Assembly (NCBI RefSeq): GCF_900187645.1
Contig: NZ_FYEE01000003.1
Span: forward strand, 370,552 to 434,551
Direction of reading: 5' to 3'
Length of the DNA stretch: 64,000 nucleotides
DNA from: Pseudomonas sp. Irchel 3E20
Lineage (GTDB): Bacteria; Pseudomonadota; Gammaproteobacteria; Pseudomonadales; Pseudomonadaceae
Shown: piece after piece, positions 9,128 through 17,563 of the stretch
How the letters are laid out: each line of letters opens with the position of its first letter
How positions within the stretch are numbered: the stretch's first letter is position 1
Translations under genes and position numbers: made by a program
Notes under the pieces: model-generated
The model's input: the letters and a program-made list of their open reading frames with translations, nothing else
Database searches by the model: none
What the model was told of the DNA's origin: nothing

Positions 9128-9694
9128 ATGAGTATCAAATCGGACAAGTGGATTCGCCGCATGGCGCAAGAGCACGGCATGATCGAGCCCTTCGTAGAGC
9201 GTCAGGTACGCGGCGAGGGCGCTGACCGGGTGATTTCCTTCGGGGTGTCGAGCTACGGTTACGACGTGCGTTGTGCTGATGAATTCAAGGTGTTCACCAA
9301 CATTAACTCGGCCACTGTCGATCCGAAGAACTTCGATGAAAAGAGCTTCGTCGACGTCAAGAGCGACGTGTGCATCATCCCGCCCAACTCCTTTGCCCTG
9401 GCCCGCACCGTGGAATTCTTCCGCATTCCGCGCAACGTGCTGACCATCTGCCTGGGCAAGAGCACCTACGCGCGCTGCGGCATTATCGTTAACGTCACGC
9501 CGCTGGAACCGGAGTGGGAAGGCCACGTGACCCTGGAGTTCTCTAATACCACCACGCTGCCGGCCAAGATCTACGCCAACGAAGGCGTGGCGCAGATGCT
9601 GTTTTTCGAGTCCGACGAGCAGTGTGAAACCTCCTACAAGGACCGTGGCGGCAAGTATCAGGGCCAGCTCGGCGTCACCCTGCCTCGGACCTGA
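9128..9694 (+). CDS. dcd: dCTP deaminase
   Basis: This 188-residue trimeric enzyme converts dCTP to dUTP and ammonia, supplying dUMP for thymidylate synthesis. The family signature is clear: [23 protein letters not shown] near residues 111-133, followed by [10 protein letters not shown], which includes the catalytic glutamate region, and the C-terminal nucleotide-closing segment ([11 protein letters not shown]). Length is the usual 188-193. The ATG at 9128 follows an AGGACACCCGCC leader that supplies a ribosome binding site. It reads alone, with a small gene 107 bases downstream. Confidence 0.97.
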   Translation: MSIKSDKWIRRMAQEHGMIEPFVERQVRGEGADRVISFGVSSYGYDVRCADEFKVFTNINSATVDPKNFDEKSFVDVKSDVCIIPPNSFALARTVEFFRIPRNVLTICLGKSTYARCGIIVNVTPLEPEWEGHVTLEFSNTTTLPAKIYANEGVAQMLFFESDEQCETSYKDRGGKYQGQLGVTLPRT

Positions 9695-9801
9695 TCCGAG
9701 TATCTGACAAACCGTGGGAATTCCTGGGCGTACCCGCACTCTACAAGCAGTACCGCTCTGGTTCGCGCAAGGCGAGCCGGGCCATCGCCCAGGAGTCCCC
9801 C

Positions 9802-10011
9802 ATGAAGATCGATCCGCAAATCAGTGCTGAACTGGCGAGGCTTTCGCCCAATCAAGTTGGCGTGCTGGCTTGGTCATTGCTGGCCCATCCACCCGTGAGC
9901 ATGGCAGGTGGTATTCCCGGCCAGCCTGACCCCGATACCCCCAACGAACAGCCCACCGAGCCCGGTGAACCCACCCTGCCGGACGAGCCGCCACCGGCCC
10001 CAGTGGCCTGA
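9802..10011 (+). CDS. Small conserved-looking protein with proline-rich tail, unknown function
   Basis: The 69-residue protein starts at an ATG preceded by AGGAG at 9791-9795, a proper spacing. The first half is a short amphipathic region (AELARLSPNQVGVLAWSLLAHPP). The second half, from about residue 35, is dominated by Pro, Glu and Asp (PDTPNEQPTEPGEPTLPDE) and looks unstructured. It has no signal peptide. Its stop at 10011 is 8 bases from the end of the convergent M14-type gene. Ribosome site, codon use and position suggest a real gene, but I do not recognise a family. Confidence 0.6.
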   Translation: MKIDPQISAELARLSPNQVGVLAWSLLAHPPVSMAGGIPGQPDPDTPNEQPTEPGEPTLPDEPPPAPVA

Positions 10012-10019
10012 CGCATCCC

Positions 10020-11135
10020 TCAAGGTGCCAGCAGGTAACCGCTGCGGTACGCGTTGGTGCCGGCGATGTGGGCGATGACCATGCCCGCCGTCGCCATGCG
10101 CCGTACCGTGCGGGCATAGAGCAACCCGGCGTTGGCGCAGTGGATAGGCGTGACGCTGTCGCCGATGGGGTCGATGATTTCTGCCACCAGTTGCCCAGCC
10201 TCCAGGTATTCGCCGGGCAGGGCAATGAACACCAGCAGGCCACCCACCGGGGTTTGCACCGGTTCCACGGCGGCCAGGGGCGTAGCCGGGTAGGGTAGCT
10301 CCGGCAACGGCGCAGGTTCGCCGCTGATGGCACCCTGGTGGGTCAGGTAGTCGATCACCGCCAAACAGTCGAGGCTGGCGAGGCCGTGGTTGACGTCGCC
10401 CTGGCCGCGCAATTCAACGGTCACCGCGATGGCGCCCAGGGGAATAGCGAAGCGCTCGCCAAAGCGTTCCTGCAACTGCAACCACACCAAACTGAAGCAC
10501 TCGTCGAACGATTGCCCGCCCGAGTCGCTCGCCAGCAGGCTGGCCTCGGCGCCGATGTAGCGGGCCAGCGGTTCGATCTGCGCCCAGGCTTCGGGTGTGG
10601 TGTAGAGGTGGGCCACGGCTTCGTAGTCGCAATGCAGGTCTAACACGATGTCGGCGTCGCAGGCCAATAGTTGCAGGGTCAGGCGCTGGGATTGCAGTTG
10701 GGTACTGGCGATCTGCTGGGCCAGGGCCTCGCGCAGGGTGTCGCGGATCAGCCGCAGGTTGTGCCGTGGGTCATCGTTGAGGCGCTCCTCGACCCGGTTG
10801 CCGACCTCTTCGCCCAGGTCGGCGAAGTAGCGATTGAAGTTGTGCCCGCTCTCGAGCTCGTAACGGCCCAACGGCACGTCCATCAGCACTTGCGCCAGGC
10901 CGATGGGGTTGGCCACCGGCACCAGGACGATTTCGCTGCGCAGGCGGTCCTGCTTTTCCAGTTCGCCCAGGCGCTGCTTGAGGTGCCAGGCCAGCAGCAT
11001 GCCGGGCAGTTCATCGGCGTGTAGGGACGCTTGAATATAGATTTTGCCGCCCCCCTCGGGCCCGAAGTGGAAGCTGTCGATCTGCCGCGCAGTGCCGGGC
11101 AGTGGGGCAAGCAGGTGCTGGATCTGGTGGCGCAT
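10020..11135 (-). CDS. Succinylglutamate desuccinylase/aspartoacylase-type zinc hydrolase (M14-like)
   Basis: The 371-residue protein has the zinc-binding HxxE pair in LHADELPG (H39, E42), the third histidine in LDLHCDYEA (H168), and a candidate catalytic glutamate in VTVELRGQG (E241). This is the arrangement of the AstE/AspA branch of M14 metallopeptidase folds. These enzymes remove an acyl group from an N-acyl amino acid or act on small peptides. It lacks a signal peptide, so it is cytoplasmic. The substrate is unknown; the C-terminal 80 residues resemble the lipoyl/barrel-like extension of this subfamily. It sits 101 bases downstream of the quiP-like gene on the same strand, separated by a REP element. 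Confidence 0.8.
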   Translation of the reverse strand: MRHQIQHLLAPLPGTARQIDSFHFGPEGGGKIYIQASLHADELPGMLLAWHLKQRLGELEKQDRLRSEIVLVPVANPIGLAQVLMDVPLGRYELESGHNFNRYFADLGEEVGNRVEERLNDDPRHNLRLIRDTLREALAQQIASTQLQSQRLTLQLLACDADIVLDLHCDYEAVAHLYTTPEAWAQIEPLARYIGAEASLLASDSGGQSFDECFSLVWLQLQERFGERFAIPLGAIAVTVELRGQGDVNHGLASLDCLAVIDYLTHQGAISGEPAPLPELPYPATPLAAVEPVQTPVGGLLVFIALPGEYLEAGQLVAEIIDPIGDSVTPIHCANAGLLYARTVRRMATAGMVIAHIAGTNAYRSGYLLAP

Positions 11136-11197
11136 ATGCTCAAAGTCCTCATGAATCGGCCTGGCGGTAGATGCCCAGGGGTCGAGTGGGTGTACGC

Positions 11198-11221
11198 CCT
11201 GTGGGAGCAGGCTCCCACAGG
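11198..11221. repeat. REP-type palindrome
   Basis: CCTGTGGGAGC and GCTCCCACAGG are perfect inverted arms separated by two bases. The GTGGGAGC core recurs at 13788, 15268, 29912 and 42272 in this window and is typical of Pseudomonas REP sequences. It lies between two minus-strand genes. Confidence 0.8.
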
Positions 11222-11236
11222 TTGTTGCCTTTTCCC

Positions 11237-13669
11237 TTACTTGCCTGGCACCAACGTCAAGCGCGCCTTGCCGTAGGCACGCTCAAAATTCTGCGGTTGC
11301 AGCGGCAGGCTCTGGTACTGGCCCTTGAACCACGGGTCGAGGCCATTAAGGGCATTCGGGCTGGCCGGGTTGCCGGATTGGCCGCCCGCGTTCTGCACCA
11401 TCAAGGGTTCCGGTTGGCCGAAATCGACGATAAAACGCACCGCCGACGCCCGCGTAGTGTTGAAGTCCTGGCCCCAGGCGTAGGCCGCAGCGTTCAGCGT
11501 GTTGTGGTCGCCCCCCGCCGCGTGCGGGCCACGCACGGTTTGGCCGCTGGCGTTTTTCCACTCATAAGCGTGCAGCTTGCCCCACTGCCAGGCCTTGCGG
11601 TCGGCGCCCATGCGTTGCGTGCCGGCGTCGATGGCCGCCGCCAGGCTGCGGGCGAGGATCGCCGGTTTGTCTTCCGTGCCGGGGGTGCGGGTGTCGTCCC
11701 AGAAGGGGCTGTCTTCGCGGCCCAGCAAGTGGTCGGCCTGGGCTGGGTAAGACAGGCTGGCGCTGGCGACAAACGCCTGCCACGCCGGGCTGGATTCGGG
11801 GCCCAGTTCGTCGAGGAAGATCTGTCGTGCACTTTCTTGCAGAAACAGTTCGTAGATCGCCGCGTCGGCCGACACCGGGCTGAGCCGGCCGTCGAACGCC
11901 AGCAAGCGGCTCAATGCCTCCCGCGCCTTGGCGCGCTGGGCTTCGGGCAGGGCATCGATGGCGTGCTTGAGCGGCTGGGCCATGCCCGGCGCCTCGAAGA
12001 CTTTTTTCAGCTTGGCGGCGAAGGGCGTGGTCTGGTCGTACTGCATGGCGATCAGGCTGCGGCTGTCATGCTTGCCCGTGCCCGCCAGGGCGGCGAGGCG
12101 CTCGCCCCGTTCCGGTGCACTCCAGGAGTTGGACAACTGCATGCCGTAACCCTGGGGGATGACCCGTTGGTTGGCCGCGCCGAGCCAGCCCTGGGCCGGG
12201 TCTTGGTCGTAGGGGTGCAGCATCGGGTCGGCGTAACCGTCCCAGTCGTAGCGCCCCTCCCAGCCTGGCGAGGGCACGAGGCCCTGGCCGTCGCGGCGGT
12301 TGGGGAAGCGCCCGGTGACCTGCCAGCCGATGTTGCTGGCATCGGCAAACACCATGTTCAGGGCGATGGCGCGGATTTCCCGGCTGGCGTCCGAGGCTTT
12401 CTCGACATTGGGCGCGCGGGACAGGTCGAAGAACGCGTCCAGGCTCTTGTCGTCCTTGAGGCTCGGGGCTTGCAGGGCCAAGCCGTAGCCGCCGACGCTA
12501 TTGAGAAGGGCGCCGTGGCGGGTTTCGTAGAGGGGCTCGCGAATCGGCCGCTGGCCTTTGACGAAATAGGTTTCGTTGCGCACCGCCGCGTTCAGCCATT
12601 TGCCGTTGGCTTCGTAGGTAAGGTTGCTGCCCTGGCGGCGGATTTTTTCCAAGAACAGGTCCTGATTGTCGCCCATCACCGCGCTCATGCTCCACGCCAC
12701 TTTGCCGTTGAAGCCGCTGACGATCAGCGGCAACCCGGCCACGGTCATGCCGGCGGCCTGGTATTTGGGCGCGCGGATCTGCACCGGGGTCCAGAGCGAC
12801 GGTACGGCCAGGGGCTGAACGCTGTCGCTGGCCAACAGGCTCTTGCCACTGCGCGAGCGCTGCGCGCCGATGGCCCAGTTGCTGGCGGCGGCGACATTGA
12901 GCAGGTTCATCGCCGCGAGGCGGGCGCTGGTCTGCTGCAACGCGGCCAGGCCCGGCACCTGGGTGGCGAGGTTGAGGCCCTTGAGTTTTTCCGCTTCGGC
13001 GAACGGCAGCATCTCATCCGGGTAGGACGGCGTGAGCCAGGCCAGTTTGTCTGCGCCGACCCTTTGCGCCAGCACCAGGGTGGCGAGTTCTTCGGGCAAG
13101 TTCGCCGATTGGCTGAAATTGAGCAGGGAAAAGATCAGTGCCGAGTCCTGGGGTTTCCAGTAGTCGGGCTTGTAGCCGCTGGCGGCGAGGTCCGGCGGCA
13201 GTTTGTCGCGGTAGCGGAACAGGTAGGCGTTGACGCCGCGCGCGTAGACCTCGAAGAAGCGCTTGAGGCGTGGCGACGAGGCGTTGTACAGCTCCTCGGC
13301 GCTCTTCTTGAGGTTGACCGCGCGCATCAGGCGATCGCCGTCGAGCGCCTCGCTGCCGGCCATTTCCGCCAAGCGGCCCTGGGCCAGCAGGCGCATGGTG
13401 AGCATTTGCGTAAGGCGATCGCTGGCGTGCACGTAGCCAAGGGTGAACAGCGCATCGTGGAAGCTGTTGCTCTCGATCAGCGGCATGCCCACGGGCGTGC
13501 GGCGTACCGAAACGTTCTGTGCCAGCCCTTTGACCGCTTGCACGCCCGAGGCGGGCGGGAGGCTGTCCTGGGCGTTCCAGGACTGACATCCGGTCAGGCC
13601 CAGCGCACCGGCCACTGCTGCGGCAACGCCGAACCGGGGAATGAATTGAGTAAAGGCTGGCGAGGCCAT
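11237..13669 (-). CDS. quiP: Penicillin-acylase family protein, probable acyl-homoserine lactone acylase QuiP
   Basis: The 810-residue Ntn-hydrolase is of the penicillin amidase family. The nucleophile motif is SNWAIG with Ser263, which becomes the N-terminus of the beta chain after autocatalytic removal of a linker; the upstream alpha region spans roughly residues 30-240. The N-terminus has a signal with a lipobox-like LTGC (Cys28), suggesting a lipid-anchored periplasmic protein. In P. aeruginosa the gene in the matching position (upstream of the SEC-C, YchJ-like, OmpA and dinG genes) is quiP, which degrades long-chain AHL signals; I recall this order and did not check it by alignment. Another acylase of the family (HacB-like) is the alternative. 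Confidence 0.72.
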   Translation of the reverse strand: MASPAFTQFIPRFGVAAAVAGALGLTGCQSWNAQDSLPPASGVQAVKGLAQNVSVRRTPVGMPLIESNSFHDALFTLGYVHASDRLTQMLTMRLLAQGRLAEMAGSEALDGDRLMRAVNLKKSAEELYNASSPRLKRFFEVYARGVNAYLFRYRDKLPPDLAASGYKPDYWKPQDSALIFSLLNFSQSANLPEELATLVLAQRVGADKLAWLTPSYPDEMLPFAEAEKLKGLNLATQVPGLAALQQTSARLAAMNLLNVAAASNWAIGAQRSRSGKSLLASDSVQPLAVPSLWTPVQIRAPKYQAAGMTVAGLPLIVSGFNGKVAWSMSAVMGDNQDLFLEKIRRQGSNLTYEANGKWLNAAVRNETYFVKGQRPIREPLYETRHGALLNSVGGYGLALQAPSLKDDKSLDAFFDLSRAPNVEKASDASREIRAIALNMVFADASNIGWQVTGRFPNRRDGQGLVPSPGWEGRYDWDGYADPMLHPYDQDPAQGWLGAANQRVIPQGYGMQLSNSWSAPERGERLAALAGTGKHDSRSLIAMQYDQTTPFAAKLKKVFEAPGMAQPLKHAIDALPEAQRAKAREALSRLLAFDGRLSPVSADAAIYELFLQESARQIFLDELGPESSPAWQAFVASASLSYPAQADHLLGREDSPFWDDTRTPGTEDKPAILARSLAAAIDAGTQRMGADRKAWQWGKLHAYEWKNASGQTVRGPHAAGGDHNTLNAAAYAWGQDFNTTRASAVRFIVDFGQPEPLMVQNAGGQSGNPASPNALNGLDPWFKGQYQSLPLQPQNFERAYGKARLTLVPGK

Positions 13670-13787
13670 GGCGGAACTCCTACGCGGGGTGGTGCGAATA
13701 AAGGCGCTACGTTAGTGAGCGGCAGGAGCCTGCGCAAGCAGGGGCGCAGGTTATTTCGTGGCGGGAGAATCAGGCCCAGCATGCGCC

Positions 13788-13880
13788 CGGTGGCAGCGAG
13801 CCGGCTCGCGATGGCGGCGGGCTCGGCCCCGCTGCGTCAACAGAGAGCCGCTCTCGCGAGCCGGCTCGTTCCCACAGGGG
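13788..13880. repeat. Degenerate REP pair upstream of quiP
   Basis: Two copies of a GCGAGCCGGCTCG palindrome lie near 13797 and 13856, with CTCGTTCCCACAGG at the right end, which is a REP half-element. The region between 13680 and 13896 has no gene. Confidence 0.6.
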
Positions 13881-13896
13881 AGAGGTGTTTAAGGCC

Positions 13897-14106
13897 TCAC
13901 GCGCCGTGGCATTTTTTGAATTTCTTGCCGTTGCCGCAGGGGCAAGGGTCGTTGCGGCCGACGTCTTTGAGGGCGTTGCGCACCGGCTCCTGGTGGGCGT
14001 GGCCGCAGTTCGGGCCGTGAACGTGGCCATGGTCGTGGGCATGCTCGTGTTGATGCTCGTGGTCGTGATTGCAATCAGGGCCGTGGACGTGAGGGGTTTG
14101 GGTCAT
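13897..14106 (-). CDS. Histidine-rich SEC-C motif protein
   Basis: This 69-residue protein has two parts. Residues 1-38 carry 13 histidines, with the motif HVHGPxCxH present twice (residues 6-14 and 28-36) around an alternating His-Asp/Glu/Gln run, which looks like a metal-binding tail. Residues 50-68 form a SEC-C motif ([16 protein letters not shown]), a small zinc-binding hairpin first known from the SecA C-terminus. The function is unknown; metal storage or delivery would fit the His-rich part. The gene precedes a second SEC-C gene (YchJ-like) on the same strand, about 95 bases apart. Confidence 0.8.
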   Translation of the reverse strand: MTQTPHVHGPDCNHDHEHQHEHAHDHGHVHGPNCGHAHQEPVRNALKDVGRNDPCPCGNGKKFKKCHGA

Positions 14107-14200
14107 GGGGGGTTACTCCGCAGGAAAAATCGGCGGCGATTATCGCGCCAATGTACGGCGCGTGCACGCTGGGCATGAGGAATAATCCGCCGCCGCGGTT

Positions 14201-14677
14201 TCAGGGTGTGAAATAGCTGGCGCAGCACTTCTTGAATTTCTGCCCGCTGGCACAGGGGCAGGCGTCGTTGCGCCCGGCCTTGAGCACTACGGTGGGGTCG
14301 ATGAAGTACCAGCGCCCATTGTTTTGTACGAAAGAGGAACGTTCGCGGTGGCTGTGTTCGCCGCTGTCGTCGTGCCAGCGGGCGGTGAAGGTGACGAAGG
14401 CGTGTTCCGGTTGGCCGCCGAATACTTCGCGGCTTTCCACCTCCAGGCCCAGCCAGGTGCTGCCCGCGCTCCAGTCGGCCATGGCCTGGCGGTCCAGGCC
14501 TGCTTGCTGGGCAGGCAGGGTGGTGGCCACCAGGTAATCCACCAGGCCCAGCACGTAGGCGCTGTAGCGCGAGCGCATCAGGGCCTCGGCGCAGGGCGCG
14601 GGTTGGCCCGCGTGATAGTGGCCGCAGCAGGCGTCGAGCAGGGTGCCGCTGCCGCAAGGGCAAATCGAAGTACTCAT
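14201..14677 (-). CDS. YchJ-like protein with SEC-C motifs at both ends
   Basis: The 158-residue protein opens with a SEC-C motif ([14 protein letters not shown]) and ends with another ([15 protein letters not shown]). Between them is an NTF2-like domain with [17 protein letters not shown] near residues 33-49 and a beta-rich half ending in [10 protein letters not shown]. This is the YchJ family architecture; its role is not established, and zinc or peptide binding is assumed from the SEC-C part. I used the ATG at 14677 because the SEC-C motif then sits at the very N-terminus, as in homologues; an upstream in-frame start adds 28 unrelated residues overlapping the neighbouring gene. Confidence 0.88.
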   Translation of the reverse strand: MSTSICPCGSGTLLDACCGHYHAGQPAPCAEALMRSRYSAYVLGLVDYLVATTLPAQQAGLDRQAMADWSAGSTWLGLEVESREVFGGQPEHAFVTFTARWHDDSGEHSHRERSSFVQNNGRWYFIDPTVVLKAGRNDACPCASGQKFKKCCASYFTP

Positions 14678-14681
14678 CGTA

Positions 14682-15179
14682 TTACCACCAATACTTGCCG
14701 AAGTTTTCCGGGTTTGCCCAGAATCGCGCGTTGAGCCAGTCGGGCACTTGCTTGTAGTCAAGCAGATCGTAGGTAAACAGGGTCAGCACCTGTGCCTCGC
14801 GCTCGAAACGCTCGCTGGCTTGCAGGGCCAGGGAGAAAAAGTCTGTCTCTTGCCAGCCGCAGGCCGAAAGGTCCGCCAGCACGGCGATGCGGCTGGCGTT
14901 GAGGTTGCGGATGCCACCCAGCAGGTTCAGGCCATCGCGCTTGGGCAGGTGTTCGAGGCAGTCGAGCACCAGGGCCAGGTCAAAGCGTTGGCCGGCCAGG
15001 TGGGCGGGCAATGGCCCGGGTTGAGCCTGGGCGATGGTGCAGCCGGGGTGGGCCTGGCGGAACGCGGCCAGGGCCGGGAAGTCGCCAGCGCCGACCAACA
15101 ACAGGCGCTGCGGGGCGTAGCGGGCGAGCAAGGCCGCCAGGGCCTGCTGGGGCGTGCGCGAAGAAATACCTGCGGTCAT
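14682..15179 (-). CDS. DUF6231-type protein with SAM-methyltransferase-like fold
   Basis: The 165-residue protein resembles a shortened class I methyltransferase: a strand-turn ([10 protein letters not shown]) near residues 25-34, an acidic strand end in [13 protein letters not shown] near 69-81, and a C-terminal aromatic tail ([10 protein letters not shown]). The SAM-binding glycine loop is not canonical, so catalytic activity is uncertain. Its stop codon lies 4 bases from the YchJ-like start, so the two are almost certainly co-transcribed and translationally close. I recall this gene as a constant neighbour of the YchJ-like gene in pseudomonads. Confidence 0.7.
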   Translation of the reverse strand: MTAGISSRTPQQALAALLARYAPQRLLLVGAGDFPALAAFRQAHPGCTIAQAQPGPLPAHLAGQRFDLALVLDCLEHLPKRDGLNLLGGIRNLNASRIAVLADLSACGWQETDFFSLALQASERFEREAQVLTLFTYDLLDYKQVPDWLNARFWANPENFGKYWW

Positions 15180-15582
15180 TGAAGTTCCTCGGTCAGAGCG
15201 GGCAAGACTAGCGCGGCGCAGGGCCAGGGCCTAGGGGTAGGGGGCAAATAGCGGCCCGGGCTATACGCCTGTGGGAGCAACTGTCTTACCCCTGCCATTC
15301 GCCACCGCCACTGCGTGCCGCCATCGCGAGCAGGCTCGCTCCCACAGAGGAAAAATGAAAATCTCGCCCGCACCACCGTGCAACTGTAGGAGCGGGCCTT
15401 GCCCGTGATGAGGCAGGGGCAGGCGATGCACGTCTGGCGGCGGTATGCCGCCATCGCGAACAAGCGCTCCTACAAGGGGCGTCATCCACAGCGCTGGCCT
15501 CTAACCGCCACACCCCCGTGAACACGGGGTGAGGTCGTTGATGGCCTATTGCTGGCGGATATTAAAAGGGCAGTCTTTACTG
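15180..15582. other. REP-rich intergenic region upstream of the OmpA pair
   Basis: About 400 bases without a gene lie between divergent genes. Most of it is two REP-type units (see 15268-15480). The remainder from 15481 should hold the promoter of the first OmpA gene; GTGAACACGGGGTGAGG is present, but I cannot assign a sigma factor. Confidence 0.55.
15268..15480. repeat. Two-unit BIME-like REP cluster
   Basis: Unit 1 runs from CCTGTGGGAGCAA (15268) to GCTCGCTCCCACAG (15347), and unit 2 from CTGTAGGAGCGGG (15384) to GCGCTCCTACAAGG (15477). Each is an inverted pair enclosing about 50 bases. The units differ at the core (GTGGGAGC versus GTAGGAGC), showing two REP subtypes side by side. Confidence 0.75.
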
Positions 15583-15614
15583 CCTGAATCGGTTTTAAGC
15601 CGATCCCTCAGGAG
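15583..15614 (+). promoter_or_regulatory. RBS-sequestering hairpin before the first OmpA gene
   Basis: CCTGA-ATCGG pairs with CCGAT-(CCC)-TCAGG around TTTTAAG, placing the first bases of the AGGAG ribosome site (15610-15614) in the stem. The ATG is at 15623. A similar but sequence-divergent hairpin precedes the paralogue at 16409, and both begin after a shared GTCTTTACT. Confidence 0.6.
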
Positions 15615-15622
15615 AGCACTCG

Positions 15623-16318
15623 ATGAGCATCATTCGCACAGCACTTCCCTTGGTTCTGCTAACCAGTGTGTTGACTGGTTGCGCAGGTTTGCAGAAAACC
15701 GACTGGCCAACCTGCGCCGCCGTTGGTGGTGTGGTGGGCGCGGGCCTGGGGGCGACGGAAAGTACGTCCTGGGCCGGCGGTGGCGCGCTGGTGGTGGGCG
15801 GCTTGGCGGCGGCCTATTGCTGGGTTCATGGCGATGGCGACGAGGACGGCGACGGCGTGCCGGACAGCCGCGACAAGTGCCCGGGCACGCTTAAAGGGGT
15901 GCAGGTCGATGCCAATGGTTGCCCGCCAGAGCCGGTCGCGGTGGTGGTCGAGGAAGTGGTGGTGGTTAAGGAAGAAACCATCGTGATCCGCGATGTGCTG
16001 TTCGAGTTCGACTCGGCGCGCCTCACCAGCGCCGACAAAACCAAGCTCGACACCATCGCCACGCGCCTCAAGCAAGAAGCGCCGAGCGCCCAATTGCGGG
16101 TCAGCGGCCACACCGACAGCGTGGGCAGCGACGCCTATAACCAGAAACTCTCGGAAAAACGCGCCCATTCGGTAACCGAGTACCTGATCGGCGCGGGTGT
16201 GCCGCGCAGCAACTTTGTCTCGGTGGTCGGTGCCGGTGAGAGCCACCCGGTGGCGGATAACAAAACCGCCGACGGCCGTGCCTCGAACCGCCGCGTGGAA
16301 ATCCAAATCAACCGCTAG
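15623..16318 (+). CDS. OmpA-family lipoprotein (tandem copy 1)
   Basis: The 231-residue protein has a signal and lipobox LTGC (Cys20), a glycine-rich hydrophobic stretch (residues 34-68) resembling a glycine zipper, and a calcium-type acidic linker (DGDEDGDGVPDSRDKCPGT). The C-terminal OmpA/MotB domain has FEFDSARLT and GHTDSVGSDAYNQKLSEKRA, which binds diaminopimelate in peptidoglycan. It should tether the outer membrane to the cell wall. It is a tandem paralogue of the next gene; the two share domain order and the peptidoglycan-binding motif. Confidence 0.92.
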   Translation: MSIIRTALPLVLLTSVLTGCAGLQKTDWPTCAAVGGVVGAGLGATESTSWAGGGALVVGGLAAAYCWVHGDGDEDGDGVPDSRDKCPGTLKGVQVDANGCPPEPVAVVVEEVVVVKEETIVIRDVLFEFDSARLTSADKTKLDTIATRLKQEAPSAQLRVSGHTDSVGSDAYNQKLSEKRAHSVTEYLIGAGVPRSNFVSVVGAGESHPVADNKTADGRASNRRVEIQINR

Positions 16319-16364
16319 AAGCCAATCAAACCGCGGCTTGTGTAGTCGCGGATGCGGGTCTTTA

Positions 16365-16400
16365 CTCCTGTGTGACCGGTATGGGCCGGTAACACAGGAG
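16365..16400 (+). promoter_or_regulatory. Strong RBS-sequestering hairpin before the second OmpA gene
   Basis: CTCCTGTGT pairs perfectly with ACACAGGAG; inside it, after one G-A mismatch, ACCGG pairs with CCGGT around a 6-base loop. The right arm contains the whole AGGAG ribosome site (16396-16400), 8 bases before the ATG at 16409. Translation should depend on melting or remodelling of this stem. Confidence 0.75.
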
Positions 16401-16408
16401 CATTCAAA

Positions 16409-17134
16409 ATGAGATTTTTCTCACGAGTCGCGTTACCGGTTCTTCTGCTGAGCAGCCTACTGACAGGTTGCGCAACCCACAGCGATGGCACAGCCCCCCT
16501 CAATCAACGCACCTGGCCGATTTGCAGCCTGCTCGGTGGCCTGGTGGGCGGCGGCTTGGGCGCGATAGAAAGCAGCGCCTGGGCGGGCGGCGGCGCGGCG
16601 TTGGGCGTCTTGGCCGGTGGCCTGATTTGCTATGCCCAGGATGGCGATGAAGACAGCGACGGTGTGTTCGACCGCCGCGACAGTTGCCCCGACACCCCGC
16701 AAAATACCGAAGTGGACAACCGCGGTTGCCCGGTCCCGCAGTACCCGGCCAGCGTCAAACCGGCCGAACCGGTGGCGCCGCAGAGTGAAGTCATCACCCT
16801 CAGCGACCAGGGCGATGTGCTGTTTGCCTTCGATTCCGCCGAGTTGACCTCCGCCGCCCGCGGCACCCTGACGGCATTGATGAGCAAGCTCAACAACGCC
16901 GACGTGGTGAGCATCAAGGTGGTTGGCCACACCGACAGCCAGGGCAGCGACGCCTATAACCAAAAACTCTCGGAGCGCCGCGCCAGCAGCGTCGCCGCGT
17001 TCCTCCTCAGTAATGGCCTGGCGCCAGAGAAACTCACCAGCCAAGGCCTGGGCGAGAGCCAGCCAGTGGCCGACAACAACACTGAAGAAGGGCGTGCGCA
17101 AAACCGCCGCGTGGAATTGCAGATAGGCCGTTGA
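16409..17134 (+). CDS. OmpA-family lipoprotein (tandem copy 2)
   Basis: This 241-residue paralogue of the preceding gene has lipobox LTGC (Cys21), the same glycine-rich segment (LLGGLVGGGLGAIESSAWAGG), the acidic linker DGDEDSDGVFDRRDSCPDT and a C-terminal OmpA domain with VVGHTDSQGSDAYNQKLSERRA. The role is the same: a lipid-anchored, peptidoglycan-binding envelope protein. Its AGGAG ribosome site is buried in a 14-bp hairpin, suggesting post-transcriptional control distinct from simple co-transcription. The gap from the first copy is 90 bases and contains this leader. Confidence 0.92.
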   Translation: MRFFSRVALPVLLLSSLLTGCATHSDGTAPLNQRTWPICSLLGGLVGGGLGAIESSAWAGGGAALGVLAGGLICYAQDGDEDSDGVFDRRDSCPDTPQNTEVDNRGCPVPQYPASVKPAEPVAPQSEVITLSDQGDVLFAFDSAELTSAARGTLTALMSKLNNADVVSIKVVGHTDSQGSDAYNQKLSERRASSVAAFLLSNGLAPEKLTSQGLGESQPVADNNTEEGRAQNRRVELQIGR

Positions 17135-17284
17135 CTGCTCTATAAAGGCAGGGCCGCCGGGCCGGGATGGGCCGGTGGCCCAATGCTCTATTCGAGAATT
17201 ATTTGCATTAAGTGCTGGCAAATTTGCATCAGACGCCGATACTGTGCGCGCCAATAAAACCGCTCAAATCAACAAGGGGGGCGC

Positions 17285-17563
17285 ATGAAAGTGTTCTGGG
17301 GGCTGGGTAAATGCTTGACCTTAGTGTTCTGGCTGGTGGTGCTGTTCAACCTGCATCAACCGCTGATTAACCCGTTCGACGTACTGGTCAGCCTAGCGGG
17401 CAGCCTGTTGCTGCTGACCCATGTGTTGGAACTCGTGCTGTTCAATGGCAGCCTCAAAGGCCGCCGCCACCCTTGGCGTGACCGCTTGCAGATCTTGCTG
17501 GTGGGCATTTTCCATATCCAAACCCTTCCGGCCCCGGCCGTGACCGAGGCCCACCATGCGTAA
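17285..17563 (+). CDS. DUF1145 family small membrane protein
   Basis: The 92-residue protein has two hydrophobic segments (residues about 6-24 and 33-54) separated by NPFD, then a basic, His-containing loop (KGRRHPWRDRLQILLVGIFHIQ). This matches the YhhL-like DUF1145 family of inner-membrane proteins, whose function is unknown. Its last 8 bases overlap the start of the collagen-like gene, so the two are translationally coupled. Confidence 0.8.
   Translation: MKVFWGLGKCLTLVFWLVVLFNLHQPLINPFDVLVSLAGSLLLLTHVLELVLFNGSLKGRRHPWRDRLQILLVGIFHIQTLPAPAVTEAHHA

Noticed and set aside
11171..14020. Open frame of 949 codons on the plus strand opposite quiP
   Set aside because: It is antisense to a gene with a clear Ntn-hydrolase motif and signal sequence, its residues are biased (Gly, Ala, Arg, Val, His) as in mirror frames of GC-rich genes, and no domain is seen.
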